Source: JAEXOD01 sp964652025 (lineage in GTDB: Bacteria; Bacteroidota; Ignavibacteria; Ignavibacteriales; Melioribacteraceae). From it: a stretch of DNA of 64,000 nucleotides. Position numbers and translations under genes: made by a program. Numbering within the stretch: the stretch's first letter is position 1; every line of letters starts with the position of its first letter. The notes below the pieces were generated by a model that saw nothing but the letters and a program-made list of their open reading frames with translations, did not search any database and was not told where the DNA came from. This document shows positions 36,147 to 45,723 of the stretch, in pieces. The stretch is from contig CAZYZX010000004.1 of assembly GCA_964652025.1 (NCBI GenBank), forward strand, positions 62,001-126,000, read 5' to 3'.

Positions 36147-36707
36147 TTATAGTAGGTGTTCAATTAAAATCTTTAGCCCAATACAAAATAGTAGTATACC
36201 ACCAATTAATTCTATATTGCTACCAAGTTTAGTTTTTATCTTACTTCCCGTCCTGTATCCCAAAAAAGATAGCATAAAGGTTATAACCCCAATAAAAACG
36301 GCTGGGTAAAAAATTTTAATTTTCAAAAAGGCCAAACTAAAACCTGTAGCTAATGCATCTATACTTGTAGCTAAAGAAATTAGAACCATTGCCCAACCCT
36401 TTGTAAAATTATATACTTGTTTAACCCCCTCCTCTTTTTTGCTTTCTATAATCATTTTAATTCCTATGCCAGATAAAATTAAGAAAGCTACCCAATGGTC
36501 ATACTGTTCAATTAATAAAGCAATATTTTTACCTACAAACCAACCTAAAATTGGCATTAAAAACTGAAATAAACCCAAGTGGAAAGATAACCTTATAGAA
36601 GATCTTTTATCTGGGGCAATACCAGATGAACCCATAGCCACAGATACAGCAAATGCATCAGCTGCCAATCCTAAAGCAATTATTATAATTTCTACAAAAT
36701 TCATCAA
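36147..36707 (-). CDS. mntP: Manganese efflux pump MntP
   Basis: 186 residues with six membrane segments, the normal MntP size. Two related acidic motifs, GLAADAFAVSVAMG (about 14-27) and ATSIDALATGFSLAF (about 112-126), mark the duplicated halves with Asp residues of the transport path. It would export Mn2+ from the cytoplasm. No mntP-type riboswitch was recognised upstream. It overlaps the small membrane protein gene by 4 bases. Confidence 0.92.
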   Translation of the reverse strand: MMNFVEIIIIALGLAADAFAVSVAMGSSGIAPDKRSSIRLSFHLGLFQFLMPILGWFVGKNIALLIEQYDHWVAFLILSGIGIKMIIESKKEEGVKQVYNFTKGWAMVLISLATSIDALATGFSLAFLKIKIFYPAVFIGVITFMLSFLGYRTGSKIKTKLGSNIELIGGILLFCIGLKILIEHLL

Positions 36708-36931
36708 TTACTTTTACTTTTCCATATCTTAAAAAACATGTAAAACAACATCCCAATTATTGTAATTTGCAATAATATGGCAGCCCAAAATTGTAAAGGA
36801 GCATTTTCCCTATAAACTCTTCCCTCAAATTTACCATGTATTACTCCCTCACTTAATGCAATAACTACAAAAAATATTAAAATTATTGCTGCTAATAAAA
36901 GTAATATGCTTATACCAATTTTTTTTAACAT
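36704..36931 (-). CDS. Small two-helix membrane protein
   Basis: 75 residues with two hydrophobic segments (about 4-26 and 48-68) separated by a charged loop with HGKFEGRVYRENAP. No known family recognised. It overlaps mntP by 4 bases (typical translational coupling) and may be an accessory subunit, but this is only positional inference. Confidence 0.55.
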   Translation of the reverse strand: MLKKIGISILLLLAAIILIFFVVIALSEGVIHGKFEGRVYRENAPLQFWAAILLQITIIGMLFYMFFKIWKSKSN

Positions 36932-36967
36932 AATAAAAATTTAAGGGAAAAGTTACTAATCATAAAA

Positions 36968-38851
36968 TTATTTAATTACATTTATTATAGTTTCTATTTC
37001 TTTAACCATTTCATCAGTATTGCCACCAAAGCCTACGCTTTTATATCTAATATTTCCATTTTTATCTACAAAAATTTTAGTAGGTATACCCGTCACTTTA
37101 TAGCTTTCTACAACTTTACTATCTAAATCCATTAAAATATGGAATGGATAGCCATTCTTCTTCAAAAATTCTTTTGCATTAGCTACCTTATCATCAACTC
37201 TTTCCCAAACATTTATAAACAAAAATTTTACATCTTTATCATTAGCATATTTGTTAACTGCTTTTGCCATACCGGGGAAAGAACTTAAGCACGGCGAGCA
37301 CCAAGTAGCCCAAAAATCTATTACAACAACTTTACCCTTAAATTCAGATAAAGTTACTGTTTTACCTTCCAAATCATTTAGTTTAAAGTCTGGAGCAGGT
37401 AAATTAATTAAGTTAGCTTTTATTTTAGCAACTAATTCTTTATTAGCTTCTGCCTTAATTGCACTTATATAATTTTCAAAACTTTGGCTATTTTTCTTAT
37501 TATTATTATAAGCTTCTTTAAGCACATTTTCTCCGTCTTCACTTAGCTTTCCAAGCTTTAAATCTTTTTCTAAAACTGTTTGTGCTTTTTCAAATTCTTT
37601 TTTAGCAATAAGCTCTTGGCTATAAGCTAAATTAATTTCTGGGTCTTTTCCTAATGTTAAATTATAAGCTTCTTCAAAATTTTTAAATGCATCAGCAATA
37701 TTTAAGCTTTTTTGTGTAGTTGCTAAGAAATATTTAGCACTTCCAATAGTACTATTAAGGGATTTTTCCCATTCTTGTTTAGAAGAATAATTAGGCACAT
37801 TATCCTTTTGCAATTTGTAGTCTAGTTCAGCTTTTTCTAAAGCCAAATTTGCTAATTCTAAAGCAAGTTGCTTTTTATCTTGGCTACTTGTAAATAAATT
37901 TATTACACGATAAAAATAATCTAACCTAATTTTACTTTTGTTTTTAATTGCAAAATCTTTAACATCTTGCACATTTTTGCTTTGTGCTTTTTCTAATAAC
38001 ACTCTTCCATACATTGTTTCTAAATATTCACTACCTGTGTAATTTTTTTCAAATTCATCAAGCAACTTTATCTTTTTATCTAAATTTGCTTCTTTAAACT
38101 CTTGATATTTTTTAGATTGAAAATACTCTGCTTGTGGATATTTTTGTAATAAAAGCGCTTCATAATCTTTTGCTTTTGGGTCTTTAAATGTAGTTAACCA
38201 TTTTACTATTTCCGTTAAAACCTTTTCTGATAAATCTGTTTTATTAAAATATGGTGCAAGCTCTTTAGTAATTAATTCTTTAGCTTGTGCGCTATTAAGC
38301 CTGTTTATTAAAAATAAATAGGTGTCTAAATATTTTTCTTTAAGATTAGGATTTTTAGCAAACTCTTTATTAAATAGTTCGAAAGCGGTTTCACGGTCGG
38401 TTTCTACCTCTAAATTATAACCCCATTCTGCATAACAAAATGCTAAACCAGCCAAAGTACCCGGTAAAACATTACCCTTGTTATCATAAAATAATACTGT
38501 ATATCCCTTATTGTTGTTGTTATCTATAATATTCCCTTCTTCATCGGTTATTTTTGCAACAAGACCTTTTGCACTATCTGGAATTGTTACGGTTCCCTTT
38601 AATACTCCGTCTTCATTTTTTAACGTTAATTCTTCTGTCTTTATTAAATCTATATCATAAAAGTAAACAAATACTTTTGCTTTTTTAACATCTTTTAGTT
38701 TAGTACTATCTTGGTTAAATCTTAAAGTAATAAGCTCGCCTGGTTTAGGTGTTTTAGGTGCAAACGAAAATTTTGGTTCTGGTTTATTTCCACCACATCC
38801 TATAGATAGAAACAATACTACAATAAAAATAGATGCTAATTTTAATTTCAT
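36968..38851 (-). CDS. TlpA-like thioredoxin lipoprotein with helical middle
   Basis: 627 residues. The N-terminus (MKLKLASIFIVVLFLSIGC) is a lipoprotein signal with the lipidated Cys19. A beta-rich region (about 25-125) is followed by a long helical, TPR-like section (about 140-480). The C-terminal thioredoxin domain (about 488-627) has WATWCSPCLSSFPG (Cys518/Cys521) and the cis-Pro region TGIPTKIFVD. It is probably periplasmic and reduces or forms disulfides. A GAGG ribosome binding site precedes the ATG. The substrate is unknown. Confidence 0.9.
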   Translation of the reverse strand: MKLKLASIFIVVLFLSIGCGGNKPEPKFSFAPKTPKPGELITLRFNQDSTKLKDVKKAKVFVYFYDIDLIKTEELTLKNEDGVLKGTVTIPDSAKGLVAKITDEEGNIIDNNNNKGYTVLFYDNKGNVLPGTLAGLAFCYAEWGYNLEVETDRETAFELFNKEFAKNPNLKEKYLDTYLFLINRLNSAQAKELITKELAPYFNKTDLSEKVLTEIVKWLTTFKDPKAKDYEALLLQKYPQAEYFQSKKYQEFKEANLDKKIKLLDEFEKNYTGSEYLETMYGRVLLEKAQSKNVQDVKDFAIKNKSKIRLDYFYRVINLFTSSQDKKQLALELANLALEKAELDYKLQKDNVPNYSSKQEWEKSLNSTIGSAKYFLATTQKSLNIADAFKNFEEAYNLTLGKDPEINLAYSQELIAKKEFEKAQTVLEKDLKLGKLSEDGENVLKEAYNNNKKNSQSFENYISAIKAEANKELVAKIKANLINLPAPDFKLNDLEGKTVTLSEFKGKVVVIDFWATWCSPCLSSFPGMAKAVNKYANDKDVKFLFINVWERVDDKVANAKEFLKKNGYPFHILMDLDSKVVESYKVTGIPTKIFVDKNGNIRYKSVGFGGNTDEMVKEIETIINVIK

Positions 38852-38988
38852 ATTTTCCTCATTTAAAAATATTTAGATTTTAAATATAATAACTACTTAA
38901 ATTATAATTAAATTTTTTAGTTAACTGCATATGAAAATATTTTATAAAAATTTTGTATATTAAATAAAGTAATAATTAATAAATTAAA

Positions 38989-41055
38989 TTGAACTCAGCA
39001 TTTAAAATATTATATACAGCACCATCAAGAAAATTAAGGAAGTTACTAAACTCCCTTAAAATATCTGATGACCTATTTGTATTAATACTTGCCTTTATAA
39101 TAGGTATAATAATTGGTTTTGCTGCAATAGGAGCAAGAAGTTTAATCTTAAGCGTATCAAATTTTTTCTTTCCTGGTAGTGATTTAACAAATTTTGATTA
39201 CATAAATGCACCTTGGTATAAACGGTTATTTATTCCAATTTTAGGTGGCTTTATATTAATACCAATTTACTATTTTTATAAAAATGTTAAAGGAATAAGT
39301 TTACATAACATTTTCTACGCTATTCACTTTAAAGATGGCAGAATTGAACCAAATACTGTTATAACAAAAACAGTGGCTACAGCAGCAACTATTGGCAGTG
39401 GGTTTTCTGCAGGAAGGGAAACCCCTATAATACATATAAGCGCAGCTATTGCAAGCACAATTGGTCAATTATTAAAATTACCGGGCAACAAGATTAAAAC
39501 TTTAGCTTTGTGTGGCACAGCAGCCGGCATTTCTGCAGCTTTTAACACTCCTATTGCTGGTGCAATTTTTGTTGCAGAAATTCTTAGTTTAGAAATTCCC
39601 TCTTTTAGATTTTCTGCTATTATTACCGCTTCTCTTATGGGTGCAATCACTTCTAAATTATTCGACCCCTACCCTTTAGGTTTGTTTATACCAGAGTATA
39701 CTTACATCGGTTATCAAGAACTGTTACTCTACCCTATTTTAGGTTTATTAAGTGGTATTATTTCCTCATTTTTTCTTTTTTCTTTGTTTAGAATTGATGA
39801 CTTATTGAATAAAAAAATCAAAATAAATCCACTGTTTCTACCTATTTTAGGTGGTTTTTTTATCGGACTTACTGCGTTATTCTTTCCTCAGATAATGGGA
39901 ATTGGATACAAGGAAGTTCAAACTATTATTTTATCAAATAATTTAATTTGGTTCTATATATTAATCTTGATTTTTATAAAAATCTTAGCAACTTCTGTAA
40001 CACTTGGTGTTGGTGGCTCTGGTGGTACGCTTTCTCCTTCTATTTTTGTTGGTGCTTTAATTGGCTTTTTGTATTTCCAATTAGTTAAATTTACTTTTCC
40101 TGACCCCGAATTTCTTTCAGCTGGATTTATTTTAGCAGGCATGTCTGGGTTAATTGCCGGCACTTTACGCGCACCTATAACCTCCATTATCATTATATTT
40201 GAACTTAGTGGTAATATTAATTTAGTTATCCCTTTATTTTTTACTGCTGGTATTAGCTATTTAATTAGTAAAAATATTTGCAAACATTCTATTTTTACAT
40301 TTAAATTAGATAACGTAAATTTTGTTAAAGGAATTGACCTTAATATCTTAAAGCAAATTAAAGTTAGTGAAGTTTATAATAAGGAATTTGAAGCAGTTAA
40401 TGTAAGCGATAATTTTAGTTTAGTACTAAGTAGATTGTTAAGGAATAAAAATCAGGATTTATTGGTTATTGATAGTAGAGGAGAACCTAGGGGAATAATA
40501 ATTGCTGATGACTTGAAAGGTTCTGCTCAAGATAGTGAAAATTTACAACAATTACTAAATGCTGGCGAAATTGCAGAAACCGACTTTAAAAATTTAACAT
40601 TAAACGATAATTGTTTAACTGCCCTTAATTTTATGAAAGAATTTGGATTAAATTTACTACCAGTTGTTAATCTTAATACAAAAAGAATTATTGGTACTTT
40701 GTATAAAAACGATATTATTGACTACTATTATAAAAAAATTGAAACTTACGAACATATATACGACATTTCTAAAAATTTTGAGTTAAAAAAAGAATTTGAT
40801 AAGTTACCATCTAAAATTGGTTTTACTATTACAGAAATTGTTCCCCCTATGTGTATGGTTGGCAAATCTATAAGCAGTATTAATTTAAAAGAAAATTTTT
40901 CCCTTGATATTTATGCTATTAAACAAAATTTAAATAATAATGTTAATATTATTACCAATTTCCCAGATGATTATATCTTAAATGAAAAAGATTCCTTAGT
41001 TATTGGTGGTGATATTAGAAACATTAGAAGATTTATTACTACTAAATATATTTAA
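38989..41055 (+). CDS. ClC-family chloride channel/exchanger with CBS and TrkA-C
   Basis: 688 residues starting at a TTG, as no ATG is available near the start. About ten membrane segments carry the ClC filter signatures GSGFSAGRETP (Glu in the gating position, with T in place of the usual G of GREGP), AGISAAFNTPIAGAIF and GVGGSGGTLSPSIFVGA. Two CBS-type repeats (about 460-580) and a terminal TrkA-C-like domain (about 605-688) follow. It would move chloride or a similar anion, with cytoplasmic regulation. It faces away from the thioredoxin lipoprotein gene. Confidence 0.92.
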   Translation: MNSAFKILYTAPSRKLRKLLNSLKISDDLFVLILAFIIGIIIGFAAIGARSLILSVSNFFFPGSDLTNFDYINAPWYKRLFIPILGGFILIPIYYFYKNVKGISLHNIFYAIHFKDGRIEPNTVITKTVATAATIGSGFSAGRETPIIHISAAIASTIGQLLKLPGNKIKTLALCGTAAGISAAFNTPIAGAIFVAEILSLEIPSFRFSAIITASLMGAITSKLFDPYPLGLFIPEYTYIGYQELLLYPILGLLSGIISSFFLFSLFRIDDLLNKKIKINPLFLPILGGFFIGLTALFFPQIMGIGYKEVQTIILSNNLIWFYILILIFIKILATSVTLGVGGSGGTLSPSIFVGALIGFLYFQLVKFTFPDPEFLSAGFILAGMSGLIAGTLRAPITSIIIIFELSGNINLVIPLFFTAGISYLISKNICKHSIFTFKLDNVNFVKGIDLNILKQIKVSEVYNKEFEAVNVSDNFSLVLSRLLRNKNQDLLVIDSRGEPRGIIIADDLKGSAQDSENLQQLLNAGEIAETDFKNLTLNDNCLTALNFMKEFGLNLLPVVNLNTKRIIGTLYKNDIIDYYYKKIETYEHIYDISKNFELKKEFDKLPSKIGFTITEIVPPMCMVGKSISSINLKENFSLDIYAIKQNLNNNVNIITNFPDDYILNEKDSLVIGGDIRNIRRFITTKYI

Positions 41056-41056
41056 T

Positions 41057-41971
41057 ATGATTACTATTAATAAAAGCCGAAAAATTGTTGTAACTGATAG
41101 TGGCTTAGGTGGAGTTAATATTGCTGCTAATATTTTGGAAAATGCTAAAAATATTCCGCTTTTTGATGATTTAGAAGTTGTTTTTTTTAATGCTCTTCCT
41201 AAAGAAAATTTTGGATATAATAGCATTAATGATTATAAAATTAAAACAACAATTTTTAATAATGCCCTTTATGGAATGCATTTACTAAATCCAGATTTAA
41301 TACTTATAGCCTGTAATACCTTATCCGTAGTTTATTATGATACACAATTTTATAAAAATCCATTAACAAATGTAAATGGAATTATTGAGCTTGGTGTTAA
41401 CTTAATTTTAGATAACATTAAATTAAATGATGGAATTATTGTAATTTTAGGAACACCTACAACAATTATGGGGAATAATCATAAAAAATTATTATTAAAT
41501 GAAGGAATAAAAGAAGATAAAATAATTACCCAAGCTTGTAAAAATTTAGAAAGCGAAATACAAAAAGATGCCAGTTCGCAAGTTGTTAAAAGCCTAATTA
41601 AAAATTATATTATGCAAGCTGTGCCCAATCCATCTAAAAATTTAACTTATTATATTTTATTAGGCTGCACACATTATGAATATAGCTTACCAATTTTTCA
41701 TGAAGTTTTTGATAATTATTTTGCAAATTATAAAATTCTCAATCCAAACGAAACTATGGTTCAAAAAACATTAGATTATTTAAGGGGGAATAATTTAAAT
41801 AAAAAAGTTTCTGCAAATGTTATATCTAAAACTATTATTAATAAAGAGGACTTGTTAAACGTAAGTGAAATAATAAATAATATTAGCCCTCAATTCGCTA
41901 AAGCCTTATTAAACTATACCCATATGCCAAACGCATTTAGTATAAGTGAGTTAGAAGAATTAAACACTTAA
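41057..41971 (+). CDS. Aspartate/glutamate racemase family protein (MurI-like)
   Basis: 304 residues from the ATG at 41057, one base after the ClC stop; an upstream in-frame ATG would overlap the ClC gene by 53 bases and is less likely. The racemase motifs are present: VVTDSGLGGVNIAANIL at the N-terminus, LIACNTLSVVYY (first catalytic Cys) and LLGCTHYEYSLPIF (second catalytic Cys). MurI makes D-glutamate for peptidoglycan. It is about 30-40 residues longer than typical MurI, so another racemase activity is possible. Its end overlaps the convergent peptidase gene by 12 bases. Confidence 0.8.
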   Translation: MITINKSRKIVVTDSGLGGVNIAANILENAKNIPLFDDLEVVFFNALPKENFGYNSINDYKIKTTIFNNALYGMHLLNPDLILIACNTLSVVYYDTQFYKNPLTNVNGIIELGVNLILDNIKLNDGIIVILGTPTTIMGNNHKKLLLNEGIKEDKIITQACKNLESEIQKDASSQVVKSLIKNYIMQAVPNPSKNLTYYILLGCTHYEYSLPIFHEVFDNYFANYKILNPNETMVQKTLDYLRGNNLNKKVSANVISKTIINKEDLLNVSEIINNISPQFAKALLNYTHMPNAFSISELEELNT

Positions 41972-43570
41972 AAATTGCATTGCAAAATAATTAGCTGTTA
42001 ATTTTTCACCTGTTGCTTTAGTAATCAATTCATCCCAATTATAAAGTGCACCATAAGCAAAAAATAAATTTTTTAAATATTCCCCAATATCTTTTTTACC
42101 GTAAAATCCCTCTAAATCAAAATCTGCTGTTTTTATAACCTTATCCTTTATATAAAAATATAATTGAGACGCTAAAAGTTCACCTAACATATAATTATGA
42201 TAATAAGCAGGATATAATGCAACATGAATTTTAGCAGCATAATCTGGCTCGTTTCTATCTTCGGGATATTTTATAAGCTGATATTTTTCTACTAAGTTTT
42301 TCCAAAGCAAATTTAAATCTTGTTCGGGATTTTCGTACATGCTTTTTTCAAATCTAAATATTACTTGGCACCAACGACTAAATACTAATTGGTCAAATTT
42401 TAAAAATTTATAGCTTGTTTCTTTAATTTTTTCATAATCAATATCACTTAAATCTAAAGCAATTTTTAACCAAGAAGGATTAAAAATCAACCTACCAAAA
42501 AACATTGCAATAGCTTCTGTAGCAAAAATGTGTGCATGTGTGCGCAACTCGTAAGGTAAAGCTTTAGAAATAAATTTATCGTAAACGGCATGCCCAAACT
42601 CGTGTAACATTGTACTCATCCAACGGCTATTATTCTTTATGTTACACAACACTCTAACATCGCCGTTTCTATCAATATCTGTACAAAATGCATGTTGGTA
42701 TTTGCCCGGTTTTTCGTATAAATCACTATTTTTTAATAAATCATCTATATTTAAATTTATACTATTAAAAAACTCTGCCGTTATTTTCTCTAAATTTTTT
42801 GATTCAAAAAATTGGTCTATTTGATAATTAAAAATATTAGGAGCATGTTGAAAAAATCTTTCCTGATAGTGCCAAGGCTTTAGTTCATCTATTTTAACAT
42901 CATACCTTTTAGCTAAAAATTCATCTATTTCTAATTTTACTTTTTGGAATTCATCTCTTGTTAAGTTATCAAGTTCATCAAATAGCTTTTCAATATCATC
43001 TGGGTTTTGTTCATCTAACATTAAACTTTTTTCAAAAAAGTTTTTGTATCCTAATTGCTGTGCAGCTTGGTTTCGTAATTTTACTATTTCTATTACATCT
43101 TTTTCTACCACTTTACCAATTTGCTTGCTCGCTTCCCAAACCTTTTTTAATTCCTCGCTATTTGTAGAATTAATCAATATTTCTTCTATTTCATTATCTG
43201 TAAGTTCTTTATTATCTAACTTTGCCCTATAAGTGGAATATTTTTGTTCTAAATTATTACTTAATACATTTATTTGCTGCAATAAATTTTCATCATATTG
43301 GTTGGCAGCAAACTTTAAGTATACAACTTCTAAATATCTTTTTAATATTGGTTCTTTTACTACATTGCTTTCTTTTAATCGCTTTAAAAATTCGTACTTC
43401 TGTTTATCAGAATAATATTTATTTAATTCTAAATCTAATTTAGCAGTAAGTTCGTAGTCTTCTGTCTTTCCACTAATAGCTGCATTATAACTTGCAATAT
43501 TATAGTTTTTTTCTAACTCAACTATTTCAGATTCATACTCAATAATAAAATCAAAAAAATTTTTATCCAT
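41960..43570 (-). CDS. M2-like zinc metallopeptidase
   Basis: 536 residues, no signal peptide. The zinc motif is TMLHEFGHAVYDKF (His323, Glu324, His327), with ATEAIAMFFGRL downstream supplying the third ligand Glu. Long helical stretches such as IEIVKLRNQAAQQLGYKNFFEKS and DELKPWHYQERFFQHAPNIF recall the M2 (angiotensin-converting-enzyme-like) family more than M3. It would act as a cytoplasmic dipeptidyl or oligopeptidase. It stands beside the GroES-like gene with a 7-base gap. Confidence 0.8.
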   Translation of the reverse strand: MDKNFFDFIIEYESEIVELEKNYNIASYNAAISGKTEDYELTAKLDLELNKYYSDKQKYEFLKRLKESNVVKEPILKRYLEVVYLKFAANQYDENLLQQINVLSNNLEQKYSTYRAKLDNKELTDNEIEEILINSTNSEELKKVWEASKQIGKVVEKDVIEIVKLRNQAAQQLGYKNFFEKSLMLDEQNPDDIEKLFDELDNLTRDEFQKVKLEIDEFLAKRYDVKIDELKPWHYQERFFQHAPNIFNYQIDQFFESKNLEKITAEFFNSINLNIDDLLKNSDLYEKPGKYQHAFCTDIDRNGDVRVLCNIKNNSRWMSTMLHEFGHAVYDKFISKALPYELRTHAHIFATEAIAMFFGRLIFNPSWLKIALDLSDIDYEKIKETSYKFLKFDQLVFSRWCQVIFRFEKSMYENPEQDLNLLWKNLVEKYQLIKYPEDRNEPDYAAKIHVALYPAYYHNYMLGELLASQLYFYIKDKVIKTADFDLEGFYGKKDIGEYLKNLFFAYGALYNWDELITKATGEKLTANYFAMQFLSV

Positions 43571-43577
43571 TTATCAA

Positions 43578-43946
43578 CTAAAAAATATTTAGAAAATCTT
43601 CATCTCTAATTAAAAGTAAAATAGCATTATGAGGAACAATAACCAATTTTTCTTTTTCGTATTCAATTTCAATTGCATCTTTTCTTAAATACAGAGCGTA
43701 ATCACCTGGTTTACATTGTAAACTAATATATTTGTTTTCTTTCCTCTCTTTCCAAGGTTCGTCATCATCACTAGCCGTGCCAATTGCATAGCCAGGTCCT
43801 GTTTTTAATATATACCCCCCCTGTACTTTCTCTTTTTCTGCAACACTTGGAGGCAAATATAAACCTGTTGTAGTTTTTTGAACGCCTTCAGCAGGTCTTA
43901 TAAGTACCTTATCACCAATAACTATTATTTTATCTGTGTTAACCAT
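43578..43946 (-). CDS. GroES-like co-chaperonin, divergent
   Basis: 122 residues, longer than the usual 95-100. GroES-type phrases are IVIGDKVLIRPAEGVQKTTTGLYLPPSVAEKEKVQGGYILKTGPG and CKPGDYALYLRKDAIEIEYEKEKLVIVPHNAILLLI. There is a polar insertion (about 72-92) after the first beta strands. No groEL gene is nearby. A GAGG ribosome binding site precedes the ATG. It may serve a separate GroEL or a chaperonin-independent role. Confidence 0.8.
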   Translation of the reverse strand: MVNTDKIIVIGDKVLIRPAEGVQKTTTGLYLPPSVAEKEKVQGGYILKTGPGYAIGTASDDDEPWKERKENKYISLQCKPGDYALYLRKDAIEIEYEKEKLVIVPHNAILLLIRDEDFLNIF

Positions 43947-43971
43947 ATTAACCTCGCCTTAAAATAATAAT

Positions 43972-44586
43972 TTATTTTAGATTATTTAGCCCCATAACAG
44001 CATACTTACTTGCTTGTGTGTTTGGATATTTTTTAACAATATTTTCCCAAATTTTCTTAGCTTCTTCTTTTTTACCTTGCTGTGCATATATGGCACCTAA
44101 ATTATAATTAGCTTCACCGTTATCTTTATCAATTGCTAATATTTTTTTAGTATAAAGTTCTGCTTTATCATATTTTTGCAAATTATAATTAACCATTGTT
44201 AAAATTAATAAAACATCAACTCGTTTATTATCTTTTGCATATATTCCTTCTAATATGCTTAGCGCTTCTTCTGGATGATGACCAGCAGCCAACATTTTAG
44301 CGTAAGCCATTGCTTTCATAGTATCATTGGGATTACTTTCATATGCTTTTTTAAGCATTTCGAATTGATGCATAGCTTCTTTATTAACATTATCTTTAGA
44401 TGGATTCATTCCACCAGTTTTACCTTTTAAGTTACGGTGAACTTCATCATCAGGCATCTGTTTGCCATTAATTTCTGTTGTAGCTTTTGTTTCTTCTTTT
44501 GTATTACTATTATTGCTATATAAAATAATAGCTAATGTAATAACACTAATACCAATTAAATATATATATAATGGTTTTATTTTCAT
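43972..44586 (-). CDS. Membrane-anchored TPR protein
   Basis: 204 residues from the ATG at 44586, preceded by GAGG; a TTG start at 44598 was considered and rejected for lack of a better site. One N-terminal membrane segment (about 5-22) is followed by a charged linker and three or four TPR-like helical repeats (for example DVLLILTMVNYNLQKYDKAELYTKKILAIDKDNGEANYNLGAIYAQQGKKEEA). TPRs bind partner proteins, so it may be a scaffold in the periplasm or at the membrane. It sits between groES-like and tpiA. Confidence 0.75.
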   Translation of the reverse strand: MKIKPLYIYLIGISVITLAIILYSNNSNTKEETKATTEINGKQMPDDEVHRNLKGKTGGMNPSKDNVNKEAMHQFEMLKKAYESNPNDTMKAMAYAKMLAAGHHPEEALSILEGIYAKDNKRVDVLLILTMVNYNLQKYDKAELYTKKILAIDKDNGEANYNLGAIYAQQGKKEEAKKIWENIVKKYPNTQASKYAVMGLNNLK

Positions 44587-44624
44587 TTTATTCCTCAAAT
44601 AAAATTTTGTAAATAGAAAAAGTT

Positions 44625-44653
44625 AAACTATCCCCGTAAAACGAGGATAGTTT
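44625..44653 (-). terminator. Hairpin after tpiA
   Basis: Between tpiA and the TPR gene a 9-bp stem (AAACTATCC with GGATAGTTT, extended by a CG/CG step across a mismatch) is followed on the minus strand by a T-rich run. It lies about 16 bases past the tpiA stop and probably ends or reduces the tpiA transcript. Confidence 0.55.
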
Positions 44654-44668
44654 TTAAAAACAATAAAA

Positions 44669-45424
44669 TTAAGCAGCTTTAATAATATCTAAAAATGAAG
44701 CAGACTTTAAACATGCCCCACCAACTAAAGCTCCATCAATATTTGGTTGTTGCATAAGTTCTTTAGCATTTTCGGGCTTAACACTACCACCATATTGTAT
44801 TACAGTACTTTCTGCAATTTCTATCCCGTACATGTTTGTAAGCAAATTTCTAATAAATTTATGTACTGCTTCAGCTTGCTCTGGTGTTGCAGTTTTGCCT
44901 GTACCAATTGCCCAAACAGGTTCGTATGCTATAACAACATTTTTAAAGTCATCAGCACTAACATCTTTTAAGCCTTCTTTTACTTGCACTTCAATAACTT
45001 TTTCTGTTCGGTCGTCTTCTCTTTCCTGTAAAGTTTCCCCAATGCAAAAAATTGGCTTTAAGCCCTTTGCAAGTGCTTTTTTAATTTTTTTATTAATTAA
45101 TTCATCAGATTCCTTAAAAATAGTACGTCTTTCAGAATGCCCCAAAATTACATATTTACAACCTACGCTTAAAAGCATATCAGCAGAAATTTCACCTGTA
45201 AACGCGCCGCTTTCTTCAAAATACATGTTTTGCGCACCCACTGCAATTTTTGTATCTTTTGTTAATGCGCTTGCAGTTTCTAAAGATGTAAATGGTGGGC
45301 AAATAACAACTTCGCAATTTGGTTCTAAATTAGCTAAACCTTGTTTAATTTCTGATATTAAAGCTATACTTTGATTTAAGTTATTAAACATTTTCCAATT
45401 GCCAGCAACAATTTTTTTTCTCAT
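44669..45424 (-). CDS. tpiA: Triose-phosphate isomerase
   Basis: 251 residues, the standard length. All active-site parts are present: GNWKMF (Lys), YVILGHSERRTIF (catalytic His) and VIAYEPVWAIGTGKTA (catalytic Glu), with the phosphate-binding QYGGSVKPEN and DGALVGGACL. It interconverts dihydroxyacetone phosphate and glyceraldehyde 3-phosphate in glycolysis and gluconeogenesis. It is followed by a hairpin. Confidence 0.98.
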   Translation of the reverse strand: MRKKIVAGNWKMFNNLNQSIALISEIKQGLANLEPNCEVVICPPFTSLETASALTKDTKIAVGAQNMYFEESGAFTGEISADMLLSVGCKYVILGHSERRTIFKESDELINKKIKKALAKGLKPIFCIGETLQEREDDRTEKVIEVQVKEGLKDVSADDFKNVVIAYEPVWAIGTGKTATPEQAEAVHKFIRNLLTNMYGIEIAESTVIQYGGSVKPENAKELMQQPNIDGALVGGACLKSASFLDIIKAA

Positions 45425-45465
45425 ATAAATTACCTATTTAATTAAATAACAAATTTTAAACTAAT

Positions 45466-45705
45466 TTATAAATTTACCTGTTCCACTCTTCTAATGCCGG
45501 GAATTTCTTTAAGTAATGCTCGCTCAACACCAGCACGCAAAGTCATTTGGCTCATAGGACAGCCAACACATGCTCCCGTTAATTTAACTTCTACAATCCC
45601 ATCTTCTGTAACCCTAACAAGCTCTACATCGCCACCATCGGCTTGTAAAAAGGGTCTTATTTTTTTTAAGGCTTCTTCTACTTTTTCATAAAATGCACTG
45701 CTCAT
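45466..45705 (-). CDS. NifU C-terminal-like Fe-S scaffold (Nfu)
   Basis: 79 residues consisting of one NifU-like domain. The CxxC motif lies in ACVGCPMSQMTLRAGVE, preceded by IRPFLQADGGDVELV, both hallmark phrases. It binds a [4Fe-4S] cluster between two chains and delivers it to target proteins. The mrp gene lies 18 bases upstream, so both probably serve Fe-S assembly. Confidence 0.93.
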   Translation of the reverse strand: MSSAFYEKVEEALKKIRPFLQADGGDVELVRVTEDGIVEVKLTGACVGCPMSQMTLRAGVERALLKEIPGIRRVEQVNL

Positions 45706-45723
45706 TTTATACCTTTTATTTTT

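Noticed and set aside
41003..41056. Longer start for the racemase gene
   Set aside because: It would overlap the ClC gene by 53 bases; the ATG at 41057, one base after the ClC stop, fits the DSGLGG-type N-terminus.
44832..45374. 180-codon open frame on the plus strand
   Set aside because: It lies fully antisense to tpiA, whose active-site motifs are intact, and has low-complexity Ser/Phe composition typical of shadow frames.
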